A DNA stretch of 64,000 nucleotides from JANYHH01 sp965249745 (GTDB taxonomy: Bacteria > Deinococcota > Deinococci > Deinococcales > JAAFIG01), in the NCBI GenBank assembly GCA_965249745.1, contig OZ252252.1, positions 2,728,001-2,792,000 on the forward strand, read 5' to 3'. This document shows, one piece after another, positions 8,203 to 17,434 of this stretch. The notes under the pieces are model-generated. The model searched no databases. It was not told where the DNA came from and saw nothing but the letters and a program-made list of their open reading frames with translations. Both the position numbers and the translations under genes were made by a program. Every line of letters starts with the position of its first letter. Positions within the stretch are counted from its first letter, which is position 1.

Positions 8203-9423
8203 ATGGCTGACCTTGACCTTGAACCGCGTGTCTCCGAACCGAACGCTTCGGACGAGACTTCTGAATCGCCCGCACCACCGTCGGTTGGCATTGTTGGTCC
8301 TAAGTCGGGCGGCGTGGTCGTCCCGAAGGAACCCGATCCGCAGGAGATGCTGCGGGTCTTGCTGCGCTCGCGGCGCGGCAAGCACAAGATTTACGTCGGA
8401 GCCGCACCAGGTGTCGGCAAGACCTACCGCGCCCTCCAGGAACTCTTCGAGCGCCGCTCGCAGGGGGCGGATGTGGTGATCGGTTACCTAGAATCTCACG
8501 GGCGTCAGGACGTGAAAGCGCTAGCCCAGGGACTCGAGGTGTTTCCGCGCCGCGAGTTGGAATTCAAGGGGGCGCGCTTCAAGGAACTCGATCTCGAGGG
8601 TCTGATTGCCCGTAAGCCCGGCTGGGTGCTGGTGGACGAGTTGCAGCACACGAACGCGCCGGGGAGCCGTCACAAGAAGCGCTTCATTGATGTGGACGAA
8701 TTGCTGAACGCGGGCATCAACGTCATCAGCACGATGAACATTCAGCATTTAGAAGGTTTGAACGACATTGTCACCCAGATGACCGGGATTCGCGTCAAGG
8801 AACGCGTGCCAGACCGGGTGCTTTTGGACGCGGAAGAGGTGGTGCTGGTGGATGTTTCCACCGAGCAGCTTCAGGATCGCCTGAAGGCGGGCAAGATCGT
8901 CGCGCCAGAAAACATTCAGAACGCCTTGCAAAGCTTTTTCACCGAGGACACGCTGGCGCACCTGCGCGAACTGGCGCTTCGTCAGGTTGCGGACGCCGTG
9001 GAAGAAGCGCCACCGCCCGAGGAGATGTTTTCCAGAGGCACGAAGGAACGCATCGCCGTGGCGATCACCGATCGGCTCGAGGCATCGCGCTTAATTCGGC
9101 GTGGGGCGCGCATCGCGCAGCGCTTGAAAGGTGAATTGCACGTCGTCTACGTGCGGGTTCATGGCGGTAACGAGGAAGAACAGCGTGGTCTCGAGGCGCA
9201 CGCACTCCTGACCAAAGAACTGGACGGCGAGTTTCACATTTTAGAGAATCAGGGCGTGGTAGACGCGCTTGTTAGCTTCACGCGGCAGTTTGATATCACG
9301 CAAATCGTGATGGGTGAATCGCACCGTTCGCGCTGGCAGGAGTTCATTACCGGCAGCGTGATTCACGAGGTCATGCGCCGCACCCACGACGTGGATGTGT
9401 ACGTGATCGCTGATAATCGCTGA
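8203..9423 (+). CDS. free-standing KdpD N-terminal/Usp domain protein
   Basis: From ATG 8203 (GGAG six bases upstream) the protein is 406 residues. Residues about 50-265 match the KdpD sensor domain: Walker A GAAPGVGKTY near 66-75, VVIGYLESHGRQD, and VDELQHTNAPGSRHKKR near 145-165. Residues about 280-405 are a universal-stress-protein domain ending MGESHRSRWQEFITGSVIHEVMRR. The histidine kinase, GAF and membrane segments of full KdpD are absent. Such short forms occur in Deinococcota and some others and may regulate potassium uptake by binding ATP or cyclic dinucleotide. No kdpABC genes lie in the window. Confidence 0.85.
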   Translation: MADLDLEPRVSEPNASDETSESPAPPSVGIVGPKSGGVVVPKEPDPQEMLRVLLRSRRGKHKIYVGAAPGVGKTYRALQELFERRSQGADVVIGYLESHGRQDVKALAQGLEVFPRRELEFKGARFKELDLEGLIARKPGWVLVDELQHTNAPGSRHKKRFIDVDELLNAGINVISTMNIQHLEGLNDIVTQMTGIRVKERVPDRVLLDAEEVVLVDVSTEQLQDRLKAGKIVAPENIQNALQSFFTEDTLAHLRELALRQVADAVEEAPPPEEMFSRGTKERIAVAITDRLEASRLIRRGARIAQRLKGELHVVYVRVHGGNEEEQRGLEAHALLTKELDGEFHILENQGVVDALVSFTRQFDITQIVMGESHRSRWQEFITGSVIHEVMRRTHDVDVYVIADNR

Positions 9424-9680
9424 GCCAGAGCTGAGCGCCTCGCCACGGAACTCGCGGCGCTCGAAAAACAGTTTCGGGTTGCGCTCGAGTCAGACTTTGG
9501 TGAAGCCCAAGCATTGCAGCTCGAGGACCGTATTGGGGTTGCCACGCGCGATATGGCTTCGACACTCCAATTCTTTGTTAAAAATTTGTGTCTCGAGCTG
9601 TCTCGGTTGGGACAGGTTTTCTGATGAGGAATTTCGAGCGGTTCATCAGCTTGAAACTCGAGCCATAAAATAGCTCGAGC

Positions 9681-9714
9681 CACAAAAAGAAGAGGTGCAG
9701 TTGCCCGCACCTCT
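9681..9714 (-). terminator. terminator of the YugP-like gene
   Basis: AGAGGTGC (9691-9698) and GCACCTCT (9707-9714) form a perfect eight-pair stem. On the minus strand it is followed by CTTCTTTTTG, so it ends transcripts of the metallopeptidase gene. It may also stop plus-strand readthrough. The remaining gap 9424-9680 contains no recognised gene but several CTCGAG sites. Confidence 0.75.
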
Positions 9715-9748
9715 CAGACCAAACGCCAGCCAATTCAAATCCAGACCG

Positions 9749-10456
9749 TCAGTCGTTGCTCGAGCGCAGAAAACCCAGGTAGTACAAGAGTTGCGCGGCG
9801 CTCGCTAGGGCGGCGACCACGTAGGTCATTGCGGCGGCGGTCAGGACCGCTTTCGCGCCTTGGTTCTCTTGCGCACTCAGGTACCCGTTGCGTTCCAGGA
9901 TTCCCAGTGCCCGGTTGCTGGCATCGAACTCCACCGGCAGCGTGATGAGGTGAAACAGCAGCACCGCGCCCAACCCAATGATCCCGACTAGCAACAGGGT
10001 CTGTCCCAGACCGGATGCCCCCGCAAACGCCAGCGCCATAAAGCCGCCCATCAGAGCCAGTTGTCCGACGCTCGAGGCGATTGTGAGCGGCGCGGCCAGC
10101 GCGGAGCGGATCACCAGCGGTGCGTAACTCTTGGAATCCTGAATGGCGTGACCAACTTCGTGAGCGGCCACAGCCAGTGCGGCCAGACTTGGGCTGGTGT
10201 AATTCACCTCGGAGAGACGCACGACCTTTTTCAGCGGGTCGTAGTGATCGGTTAGAAAGCCGGGTGCGGCTTCGACGCGCACGTTCTGTAAACCGTTGCT
10301 GTCCAAGATATCGCGGGCGACTTCCGCGCCGGTCAGATTGCGGGCGTTCCTGATCTTGGAGTACGTGCCGAACGTGCGCGTCAAATACCCCTGGGCCAAC
10401 AGGCTGACCGCGAAGGTCACCACCATCAAAATCAAACCGGTCGAGTCAAACATCAT
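9749..10456 (-). CDS. YugP-type membrane zinc metallopeptidase
   Basis: The 235-residue protein has an N-terminal membrane segment (about 3-22), the zinc motif AAHEVGHAIQ near residue 97, a conserved LSEVNYTSPSLAALAVAAHE run before it, two further hydrophobic helices at about 120-175, and HLITLPVEFDASNRAL, typical of the DUF2268-like/Zn_peptidase_2 (YugP) family. It is predicted to be an inner-membrane protease of unknown substrate. A strong GGAGGAAT ribosome site precedes ATG 10456. It is monocistronic with its own terminator at 9681-9714. Confidence 0.85.
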   Translation of the reverse strand: MMFDSTGLILMVVTFAVSLLAQGYLTRTFGTYSKIRNARNLTGAEVARDILDSNGLQNVRVEAAPGFLTDHYDPLKKVVRLSEVNYTSPSLAALAVAAHEVGHAIQDSKSYAPLVIRSALAAPLTIASSVGQLALMGGFMALAFAGASGLGQTLLLVGIIGLGAVLLFHLITLPVEFDASNRALGILERNGYLSAQENQGAKAVLTAAAMTYVVAALASAAQLLYYLGFLRSSND

Positions 10457-10628
10457 TCTGATTCCTCCGCCTCGAGAGAACAGTCATCCCGAGATGGCAA
10501 CATTTTAAGTCTTTGGGGCTAAAACACACGCGGAGAACACACGCTGGACGGTGAAACCGCGTTTTTGAGGTGCTGGACAGGGAAAACGACTCGAGTCTCT
10601 AATAAATTGATTCGCTTCAAGCTGCCAC

Positions 10629-10934
10629 TTAGCCCGTCTGCGACGTGTTCAAAGCCGCTGGAACAGCCTCGAGTTTGTACGAGTGGCAGATGAATTTCAT
10701 CGCCGTGCGCTCCTCGTTTTCCAGTTCCAATTTCACGAAGGCTGGCACACAAGTCAGGTCCAGACTGTCAATGCTGATGTAACTGCGGGCAATCGCTATC
10801 GCCTTGACCGCCTGATTGACAGCCAGCGCCCCTATCGCTTGAACCTCGACTTCGCTGTGAAGGCGCAACAGCGCGGCGATGGCTCCCGCCACAGAATTGG
10901 GACGACTTTGCCCGGAGACGCGCACGGTTTCCAT
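10629..10934 (-). CDS. spoVS: SpoVS-family protein
   Basis: From ATG 10934 (AGGAG six bases upstream) the product is 101 residues, beginning METVRVSGQSRPNSVAGAIA. It keeps the SpoVS signature: QAIGALAVNQAVKAIAIARSYI, then a Phe-rich strand and NEERTAMKFICH. SpoVS-type proteins are small Alba-like regulators first described in Bacillus sporulation; homologues are common in non-sporulating Deinococcus-Thermus. The C-terminal tail of about 15 residues (VPAALNTSQTG) is longer than usual. The role here is unknown, probably RNA/DNA binding in stress or cell-cycle control. Confidence 0.85.
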   Translation of the reverse strand: METVRVSGQSRPNSVAGAIAALLRLHSEVEVQAIGALAVNQAVKAIAIARSYISIDSLDLTCVPAFVKLELENEERTAMKFICHSYKLEAVPAALNTSQTG

Positions 10935-11274
10935 TCCCGACTCCTGTCCATGCACAAACGATGCGATTTGAAACGCTCGGTTGGAGTAGCCGTTATTGTA
11001 GTCACAGGGCTTGGGCTGTCAAGCGTTTCAGCTTGTTCAGAACCCGCTTTTCCTACCCGATCCTGCGACCTCTTGCAAACACCACAAAGCCTCGAGAATT
11101 TTTGCACCATTCAGGTTGTATGCAATTGGCTGCATGATGATTCGCACGCGAATTGTTGGATAACCCTGTTTTGGAAATGGGTTGCGCCTCAGTGGCCGCT
11201 CGTGAATTCATCTCACAAGGCTCTATGATCTTCGATACTGGCTTTTTCTGGATTGTGCGTTCTGTCGAAATTCA

Positions 11275-11303
11275 TTGACCAGCACGCATAGGGCGCGTAT
11301 ACT
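11275..11303 (+). promoter_or_regulatory. sigma70-type promoter of gltB
   Basis: TTGACC (11275-11280), a 17-base spacer and TATACT (11298-11303) form a near-consensus promoter. The transcript would carry a short leader with GGAGG about nine bases before ATG 11334. The rest of the gap 10935-11274 shows no gene; it holds a few CTCGAG sites only. Confidence 0.8.
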
Positions 11304-11333
11304 CATGCAAGTTTTTCCCTGGAGGTTTCACGC

Positions 11334-14300
11334 ATGACCGAGCGCCCGCGACAGGAAAGCCTTCACCGCCGCCACGAACGTCAGCGTTTACAACAGACCA
11401 TCCCGAACGCGCTGAACGAACCGATTGGTCACGACGCCTGCGGCATTATCGCCACGGTGCGAAAGACCGGCACGCCAACCCACGGCAACGTCAAGCGGGC
11501 GCTCGAGGCGTTGACGCAGATGGCCCACCGGAGCGGCGAGGTGCGCGGCGAGGGCGACGGGTGCGGCGTCATGACCGACATCCCGTTGAAGCTTTGGCGC
11601 ACTTGGTTGAAAGACGAGGGTCTCGAGGCATCCGAGGTGGACGCGCCTGGTTTCTTCGTGACCCACCTGTTTATACCGGTCAACGTCAACCCTCGGGACG
11701 TGTTGGATCACATCCGGGCTGTCGGCGCGAAGTTCGGGGTGCGGGTGATCTTGGAGCGGCGCGGCGAGACGCACGGTGCGGTGCTGGGACCGGTGGCCGC
11801 GATCGCCGAACCGCTGTTTTATCAGGTTGCGGGCATCGTGAGCGGCAACACCGATTTGGAGCGGAGCCGTAAACTGTTCGACTTGGGACTCAACCTCGAG
11901 AGTACCCATCCGGTTCACGTGGTCTCCTGTAGCACGCACACGGTCGTTTACAAGGTGCGCGGGGCCGCCGACATTCTGGATCGCTATTACCCAGAGTTGC
12001 GCCGTCCCGATTTTGAAGCCGTCTGCACGATCGGGCACAACCGATACAGCACCAACACGATGAGCACCTTCGAGCAGGTCCAACCGTTCAGCCTTTTGGG
12101 TCATAACGGTGAGATCAACACTGTGGAGCGCTTGCGCCGCGAGTTGGACTTTTTAGAGATTCCACGCACGTTCGGTTCCGACAGCCAGGACCTGAACCGC
12201 TTGCTCGAGGGGCTGATTAACCATCAGGGTCTGAGTCTGTTTGAGTCCTTAGAGCAGACCTGCCCGCCCGTGTTGGGCGAGATCAAGACCTTCAGCCCGG
12301 CACTTCAGGACGCCTACATGAGCTTTCGTCAGGCGCTCGGGCCGCTGGCGCAAGGACCGGCGGCCCTGGTGATGCGTCATCAGAACGAGTGCGCTTTCTC
12401 GGTGGACGCGCTCGGTTTGCGTCCCCTGTGGTTCGGAGAAACAGAGAAGGAATTCTTCTGGTCTTCGGAGCGCGGCGTGCTGCCCCTGGGAGCCTTCGCG
12501 GGTGATCCGCGCCCGCTAGCACCGGGCGAGAAGATGCTCGTGACGCTGCGCCAGGGCAGCATCAGCCCGCTCCGCCACTTCGAGGCGCAGCGCATTCTGT
12601 TGGAACGCGTTCACAACCGCGAGGCGGTCACGGTCGGCGCACGGGCGCACGTCTCGGGTCCAATCGAACGCCCGCAGAACATCCCAGAATTCGATCACGA
12701 GGTCCATCAACCCTCCCCGGCGGCGCTGGCTGCCTTCGGCTGGGAGAAATGGGACGAGGAGTACGTCAAATCCCTGTCCGAAAAGGGGAATGAGCCGATC
12801 TCGAGCCTCGGGTACGACGGCCCGATCGCGGCGCTGCGCGAACCGAAACCGAACATTGCGGAGTTCATCAAGGAAACCGTGGCGGTCGTGACCAACCCGG
12901 CAATTGACCGCGAACGCGAGATTGAGCAGTTCAGCACCCGCGCTATCCTCGGACGTCGCGCCCTGCCGAACGGCAAATTCGGCGGCAAGCTCGAGGAGTT
13001 GCTGACGCCGATTCTGCCGCTGGATTCAGAGACCGCCGCCAAATTCGGCACGATGACCCTTCCGGAGTTGGAAACGCACCTGAAAGTCGCTCGTGTGAAG
13101 CTGGAATGCGTCGTCACCAACAACTTCCCGGAACCGCTGGAAAAGTCGCTCGACCGGCTGCGTGAACAGGTCTTGACCGCCGCCAAGGACGGCGCGGAAC
13201 TGATCGTCTTAGAGGATCGGTTGGTGTACCGGAACGGCAACCTGCCGGTTGACCCCGCGCTCGGGATCGCCGAAGCCAACACCGCCCTCGAGACGATCGG
13301 GGTGGAGGGCGTCGCCTACCGCCGCCTGACCAGCCTGGCCGTCTCTTCGGGCGCGCTTCGTAACCTGCACGACGCAATGATTCTGCTGGGTCTAGGCGCG
13401 GACGCGATCGAACCCTGGCTGATGTTTCAAGCCTTCGCTGGGACCGACCGCGACGCCTCACAACGCCTGATCGCCGCGCTCACCAAGGGCATAGAGAAAG
13501 TCATGTCCACGATGGGGATTCACGAGTTGCGCGGCTACGGGCGCGTCTTCGCCGCGATCGGTCTGAAGCCCGACCTCGAGACGCGGCTGGGCGTCAAGAG
13601 CTTCCTGGCATCCGAACGCGCCGGGTACGGCTTGCCCGAACTCGAGAAAACCATGCAGGACCGCCGTCACCAGTGGACCCTCGGCGCGGCCTCGCTGGCG
13701 CGTGATGCCCGCTTCAACACCCGCGTCTACAAGCACGCAATGGCCGCCGCGACCGGCGAGATCACCGCCCCGGATTACACGGGTCGGGTGCGTGCGTTGG
13801 AACTCGAGTTTCCGGTCGCCGCCCGAAATCTCTTGGAGGTCAAGGGTCTGGACGGGCCCGCGACTGAGGACGAGATGCGGCTGGCAGAAGAGATCAATAT
13901 TTCCGTTGGCAAGCACAGCCTGCCGTTCGTGATCTCCGCCATGAGCTTCGGCTCGCAAGGGGAGACCGCCTTCCGCGCCTACCCCGAAGCCGCCAAACGC
14001 TTGGATATGGTCAGCATGAACGGTGAGGGCGGCGAGATCGCCGACATGATCGGCAAGTACACGCGCTGGCGCGGTCAGCAGGTCGCTTCGGGTCGCTTTG
14101 GCGTTTCATCTGAGATGTTGAACGCGGCGGGCTTCATTGAAATCAAAATCGGTCAGGGCGCGAAGCCCGGCGAGGGCGGCCACCTGCCCGGCAGCAAGGT
14201 CACGCAAAAGGTGGCCGATGCCCGGCACGCCACCCCCGGCGTGGACTTGATCAGCCCAAGCAACAACCACGACCTGTACAGCATTGAGGACTTAGCGCAA

Positions 14301-15887
14301 CTGATCGAGGAGCTAAAAACGATCAACCCCTACGCCAAGGTCTGCGTCAAGGTTCCGGTCGTGCCTGACATTGGAACGATCGCCGTCGGGATTGCTAAAG
14401 CGGGCGCGGATGTCATCACGCTGTCCGGCTTTGAAGGCGGAACCGGCGCGGCCAGGGCGCACGCGCTGAAATACGCTGGCTTCCCCGCCGAATTGGGCTT
14501 GCGTCGCGCCCACCGCGCACTGGTCATGGCGGGTATCCGCGACAACGTGGAACTCTGGGTGGACGGCGGCATGAAGACCGCGCTGGACGTGGTCAAGATG
14601 ATCTGCCTCGGGGCCAACCGGGTCGGTTTCGGCACGATCTCTATGGAGGTCATCGGCTGCACGATCTGCCGAGGCTGTCAATTGGATACCTGCCACGTCG
14701 GTATCGCCACGCAGGTGGAAACCCAGGAGGAAGCCGACCACAAGGGCATGAAGCGCTGGGTTCCCAGAGAGTTGGATGTGGCGGTAGATAATCTCGTGCG
14801 GTTTTACAGCAGTATGGCCGCCGAACTCCGTGCGATGGTCGCCACCCTGGGCTACTCGAGGTTGCAGGATATGGTCGGCCAGGTGCAGCACCTCGGGCAT
14901 TTCATCAAGAAGGACGCGCTGGACCTGGCGTACCTTTTGGAAGAGGTCGAACCGCTGGCGCTTCCGAAGCGCGAGGGCGGGCGCGTCATCCGTAAACCCC
15001 TAAATTCTCTGACGCGCATGGTCAGCAGTTGGGTCGTGGACGCTGCGCAGCAGGGCGACGAGCGCCTGGTCTATCAGGACGGTCCGGTCGCCAGCGCCGA
15101 CCGCGCCCTGGGTACCTTCCTGAGCGGTGAACTCAGCCGCCGCAAGGCCGACCCGAAACTGAAACTCGTCGGAGCCAAACTGTACTTCGACGGCGGCAGC
15201 ATCCCTGGCAACGGACTGGGCGCGTTCAATACCGAAAAGCTCGAGATTCTGGTGGACGGTGGCGCACAGGATGGTGTCGGCAAGGGTAGCATGGATGGCA
15301 AGATCGTGATCTTAAAAGGCTTGAACGATCAGGGGACTCGAGTGGACGGGAGCGTCGGTAAGAGCTTCGCCTACGGAGCCATCGGCGGTCGCTTCTTCGT
15401 GCAGGGAGACGCTGACAGCCGCTTTTGCATTCGCCTGAGCGGAGCCGACATCGTGCTCGGCGGTGAAATCAAAAAGCCGCTCGAGGATAGCCTGGGAATG
15501 CTGGCTGCCAGGGCCAACGCGAAAGGGTTTGCCTTTGAATACATGACCGCCGGGCGCGTCGTGGTCATGGGCGATCCAGGACCGTGGATTTGCAGCGGCA
15601 TGACCGGCGGCGTGGTTTACCTGCGCCACCAGCCGAGCGTTGGGCTGGACGATGCCGCGCAAGTGCGCCGCTTGGCGAAGGGCGCGAACGTCAAGATTTA
15701 CAAGCTGAACGATCAGGCAATCTCTGACATCCGCGAGCTGTTGGGGGATTATCACAAGTCCCTGGTCTCGAGCGAGCAGACCGAGGCGGCGCGGCGCGTG
15801 GCAGAGTTGCTGGTTGATCCCGCGCAGCATTTCCGCATGGTCGTGCCCGCGAATCAACAGGTGGATGCCAGCGTCAGCACCGAGTAA
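11334..15887 (+). CDS. gltB: glutamate synthase large subunit
   Basis: The 1517-residue protein is full length for ferredoxin/NADPH-type GltB. After a 35-residue propeptide comes the N-terminal nucleophile Cys36 in HDACG, heading the class II glutaminase domain (about 36-440). The central and FMN domains follow (about 480-1250). The 3Fe-4S cluster cysteines are C1109, C1115 and C1120 (C-x5-C-x4-C). The C-terminal GXGXG beta-helix domain covers about 1260-1490. It makes two glutamates from glutamine and 2-oxoglutarate in the cytoplasm. No gltD small subunit lies within the window, so the partner is elsewhere or ferredoxin is the donor. It is monocistronic with its own promoter and terminator. 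Confidence 0.95.
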   Translation: MTERPRQESLHRRHERQRLQQTIPNALNEPIGHDACGIIATVRKTGTPTHGNVKRALEALTQMAHRSGEVRGEGDGCGVMTDIPLKLWRTWLKDEGLEASEVDAPGFFVTHLFIPVNVNPRDVLDHIRAVGAKFGVRVILERRGETHGAVLGPVAAIAEPLFYQVAGIVSGNTDLERSRKLFDLGLNLESTHPVHVVSCSTHTVVYKVRGAADILDRYYPELRRPDFEAVCTIGHNRYSTNTMSTFEQVQPFSLLGHNGEINTVERLRRELDFLEIPRTFGSDSQDLNRLLEGLINHQGLSLFESLEQTCPPVLGEIKTFSPALQDAYMSFRQALGPLAQGPAALVMRHQNECAFSVDALGLRPLWFGETEKEFFWSSERGVLPLGAFAGDPRPLAPGEKMLVTLRQGSISPLRHFEAQRILLERVHNREAVTVGARAHVSGPIERPQNIPEFDHEVHQPSPAALAAFGWEKWDEEYVKSLSEKGNEPISSLGYDGPIAALREPKPNIAEFIKETVAVVTNPAIDREREIEQFSTRAILGRRALPNGKFGGKLEELLTPILPLDSETAAKFGTMTLPELETHLKVARVKLECVVTNNFPEPLEKSLDRLREQVLTAAKDGAELIVLEDRLVYRNGNLPVDPALGIAEANTALETIGVEGVAYRRLTSLAVSSGALRNLHDAMILLGLGADAIEPWLMFQAFAGTDRDASQRLIAALTKGIEKVMSTMGIHELRGYGRVFAAIGLKPDLETRLGVKSFLASERAGYGLPELEKTMQDRRHQWTLGAASLARDARFNTRVYKHAMAAATGEITAPDYTGRVRALELEFPVAARNLLEVKGLDGPATEDEMRLAEEINISVGKHSLPFVISAMSFGSQGETAFRAYPEAAKRLDMVSMNGEGGEIADMIGKYTRWRGQQVASGRFGVSSEMLNAAGFIEIKIGQGAKPGEGGHLPGSKVTQKVADARHATPGVDLISPSNNHDLYSIEDLAQLIEELKTINPYAKVCVKVPVVPDIGTIAVGIAKAGADVITLSGFEGGTGAARAHALKYAGFPAELGLRRAHRALVMAGIRDNVELWVDGGMKTALDVVKMICLGANRVGFGTISMEVIGCTICRGCQLDTCHVGIATQVETQEEADHKGMKRWVPRELDVAVDNLVRFYSSMAAELRAMVATLGYSRLQDMVGQVQHLGHFIKKDALDLAYLLEEVEPLALPKREGGRVIRKPLNSLTRMVSSWVVDAAQQGDERLVYQDGPVASADRALGTFLSGELSRRKADPKLKLVGAKLYFDGGSIPGNGLGAFNTEKLEILVDGGAQDGVGKGSMDGKIVILKGLNDQGTRVDGSVGKSFAYGAIGGRFFVQGDADSRFCIRLSGADIVLGGEIKKPLEDSLGMLAARANAKGFAFEYMTAGRVVVMGDPGPWICSGMTGGVVYLRHQPSVGLDDAAQVRRLAKGANVKIYKLNDQAISDIRELLGDYHKSLVSSEQTEAARRVAELLVDPAQHFRMVVPANQQVDASVSTE

Positions 15888-15898
15888 AGAAGAAGTTC

Positions 15899-15928
15899 AA
15901 GCCCCTTGAGCGCAAACTCGAGGGGCTT
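15899..15928 (+). terminator. gltB terminator hairpin with embedded CTCGAG
   Basis: AAGCCCCTTGAG (15899-15910) and CTCGAGGGGCTT (15917-15928) form a 12-pair stem with one G-T wobble around a six-base loop, just after the gltB stop. The right arm carries CTCGAG where perfect pairing would need CTCAAG. The T-tract is short. Confidence 0.65.
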
Positions 15929-16086
15929 CCATAACACGGATTGCGTTTCATCACTTCATGTATCCTTGCAGATGCGTTGCGTTCAGCACGGAATCCGGAG
16001 CGGTTCCAGCGCCTTCAAAGGCGGGTTCATTCTGAAGGAATCAACCGGAATTCGTATTAGTCAACCCGTGCTAAGCTTAGCCAACT

Positions 16087-16323
16087 ATGAACGTCAACAT
16101 GCTTGAAGCCAAAACTCAACTTTCCAAACTGGTAGAGCGCGCTTTGAACGGCGAGGAGATCGTGATTGCCCGAGACGGCGAACCAGCGGTGCGACTGGTT
16201 CCAGTCAAGCGTAAAGCGTTACGCCCAATGGGTTTGAGGGCCACAACTGGATTGAGCGACACGAGCTTTCAAGCGAGCCGCGCACCGTTGAGCCAGGAAG
16301 AACTCGAAGGATGGAATGGCTAA
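16087..16323 (+). CDS. Phd/YefM-type antitoxin
   Basis: The 78-residue protein begins MNVNMLEAKTQLSKLVERALNGEEIVIARDGEPAVRLVPV, the typical Phd/YefM DNA-binding fold, followed by a disordered tail that would wrap the toxin. It overlaps the PIN toxin gene by eight bases, as usual in vapBC operons. TAAGCT lies about eight bases before the ATG. The pair is expected to repress its own promoter; labile antitoxin is degraded under stress. Confidence 0.85.
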   Translation: MNVNMLEAKTQLSKLVERALNGEEIVIARDGEPAVRLVPVKRKALRPMGLRATTGLSDTSFQASRAPLSQEELEGWNG

Positions 16324-16714
16324 GCCTGAAGCGGTACTGCTAGATTCGCACACGTTTCTCTGGTTCGACTTCAAACCGTCTGAACTCTCGATTGCTGCTG
16401 CTACACTAATCCGTGATCCGAGTGTCAGTGTCTATGTCTCGAGCTTGACAGCCTGGGAACTCGGGATTAAACACGCGAACGGCAAATTGCCCGAGGCAAG
16501 CAGTCTGCTGAACGACTTTCACGGCACACTGGGTCGCTACGGGTTTTTAGAACTCGGATTTAGCGTTTCTGACGCAATCCGAGCTGCTGGGTTGCCGGGC
16601 GGACACAGGGACCCATTCGACCGAGGTCTGAGCGCTCAAGCCATTGAGCGTGGTCTGAGTCTGGTCAGCAGCGACGCCATCCTCGAATCGTTCGGTGTGA
16701 CTCGAGTTTGGTAG
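16316..16714 (+). CDS. PIN-domain ribonuclease toxin (VapC-like)
   Basis: The 132-residue protein has the PIN acidic set: LLDSHTFLWF near residue 9, WELGIKHANGKL near 43, HRDPFDRGLSAQAIERGL near 97, and VSSDAILESF near 120. These coordinate Mg2+ for RNA cleavage, usually of tRNA or rRNA. All four acidic positions are kept, so it may be active. One deviation is RGLSAQA where the family mostly has RLLIAQA. It is coexpressed with the overlapping antitoxin upstream. Confidence 0.85.
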   Translation: MAKPEAVLLDSHTFLWFDFKPSELSIAAATLIRDPSVSVYVSSLTAWELGIKHANGKLPEASSLLNDFHGTLGRYGFLELGFSVSDAIRAAGLPGGHRDPFDRGLSAQAIERGLSLVSSDAILESFGVTRVW

Positions 16715-16715
16715 C

Positions 16716-17381
16716 TTAACGCACCCTCGAGAGCAGGTACGTCTTGCCGTCCAGCGCGAACGCCAAGCGATCATCGCTGCCCAACTTCGCGTTGAACGAC
16801 TTCGTGACCTTGCCAGATTTGAAGGACCCGTTTAAATTTGAGCTGGTTCCTTTGGCGGTCATGCTGGCACGAAGTTGGCCGATCAAAACGCGCCCCTCGT
16901 ATTTGCCTTTGGTCGCAGCGGCTCTGATCTCGAGCCGCATGGTTTTCAGCACCCATGCGCCCAAAAGCGGATCGCTCGAGGGCGCGGCGAATCCCGCGAC
17001 TTGAAAGCCCAACTCCACTTTCGGTCCCTCGGGGCGTTTCAATTGAAATTTGACGGCCGTGGCGGCGTCGGGTTTGCCCGCCGCGTCCAAGTTCGCCAGC
17101 GTCATCGTGAGTTGATCGGTGGTGAAATCGAATTTGAAATACGCCGATCCCAAACTGTTCGTGACGGTTCCCTCGGCGGTGTTACTGTTCAATGTGCCCG
17201 TGACGGTCATAACTTCCTGCACGCCCTCGAGCGTGCCCGTCACCGCGTCTCCGTCCACTATGAGCGTCAGCGTCACGGTGCGGTCCACGCCTTTCGCCAG
17301 CCACACGCCGGACACATCCACGTCCGCGGCTCGCACGAGACCGACCAGGATGAAAATCATTAAAAACAGAGACCACTTCAC
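16716..17381 (-). CDS. exported protein with two beta-rich repeats
   Basis: A 221-residue protein with a Sec signal (MKWSLFLMIFILVGLVRA-A). The mature part has two internal similar halves: a first beta-rich unit GVWLAKGVDRTVTLTLIVDGDAVTGT-type, and a second GAWVLKT...KYEGRVLIGQL-type. This resembles lipocalin-like or BON-free ligand barrels, but no named family was recognised. The start is GTG 17381 with TGTACT six bases upstream. It ends two bases from the converging PIN toxin gene. Confidence 0.55.
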   Translation of the reverse strand: MKWSLFLMIFILVGLVRAADVDVSGVWLAKGVDRTVTLTLIVDGDAVTGTLEGVQEVMTVTGTLNSNTAEGTVTNSLGSAYFKFDFTTDQLTMTLANLDAAGKPDAATAVKFQLKRPEGPKVELGFQVAGFAAPSSDPLLGAWVLKTMRLEIRAAATKGKYEGRVLIGQLRASMTAKGTSSNLNGSFKSGKVTKSFNAKLGSDDRLAFALDGKTYLLSRVR

Positions 17382-17434
17382 GCCCCCAGTACAGCACCTT
17401 CCGCAAGGCTTGTCAGGTCAGTTCTGTCGCCGCG

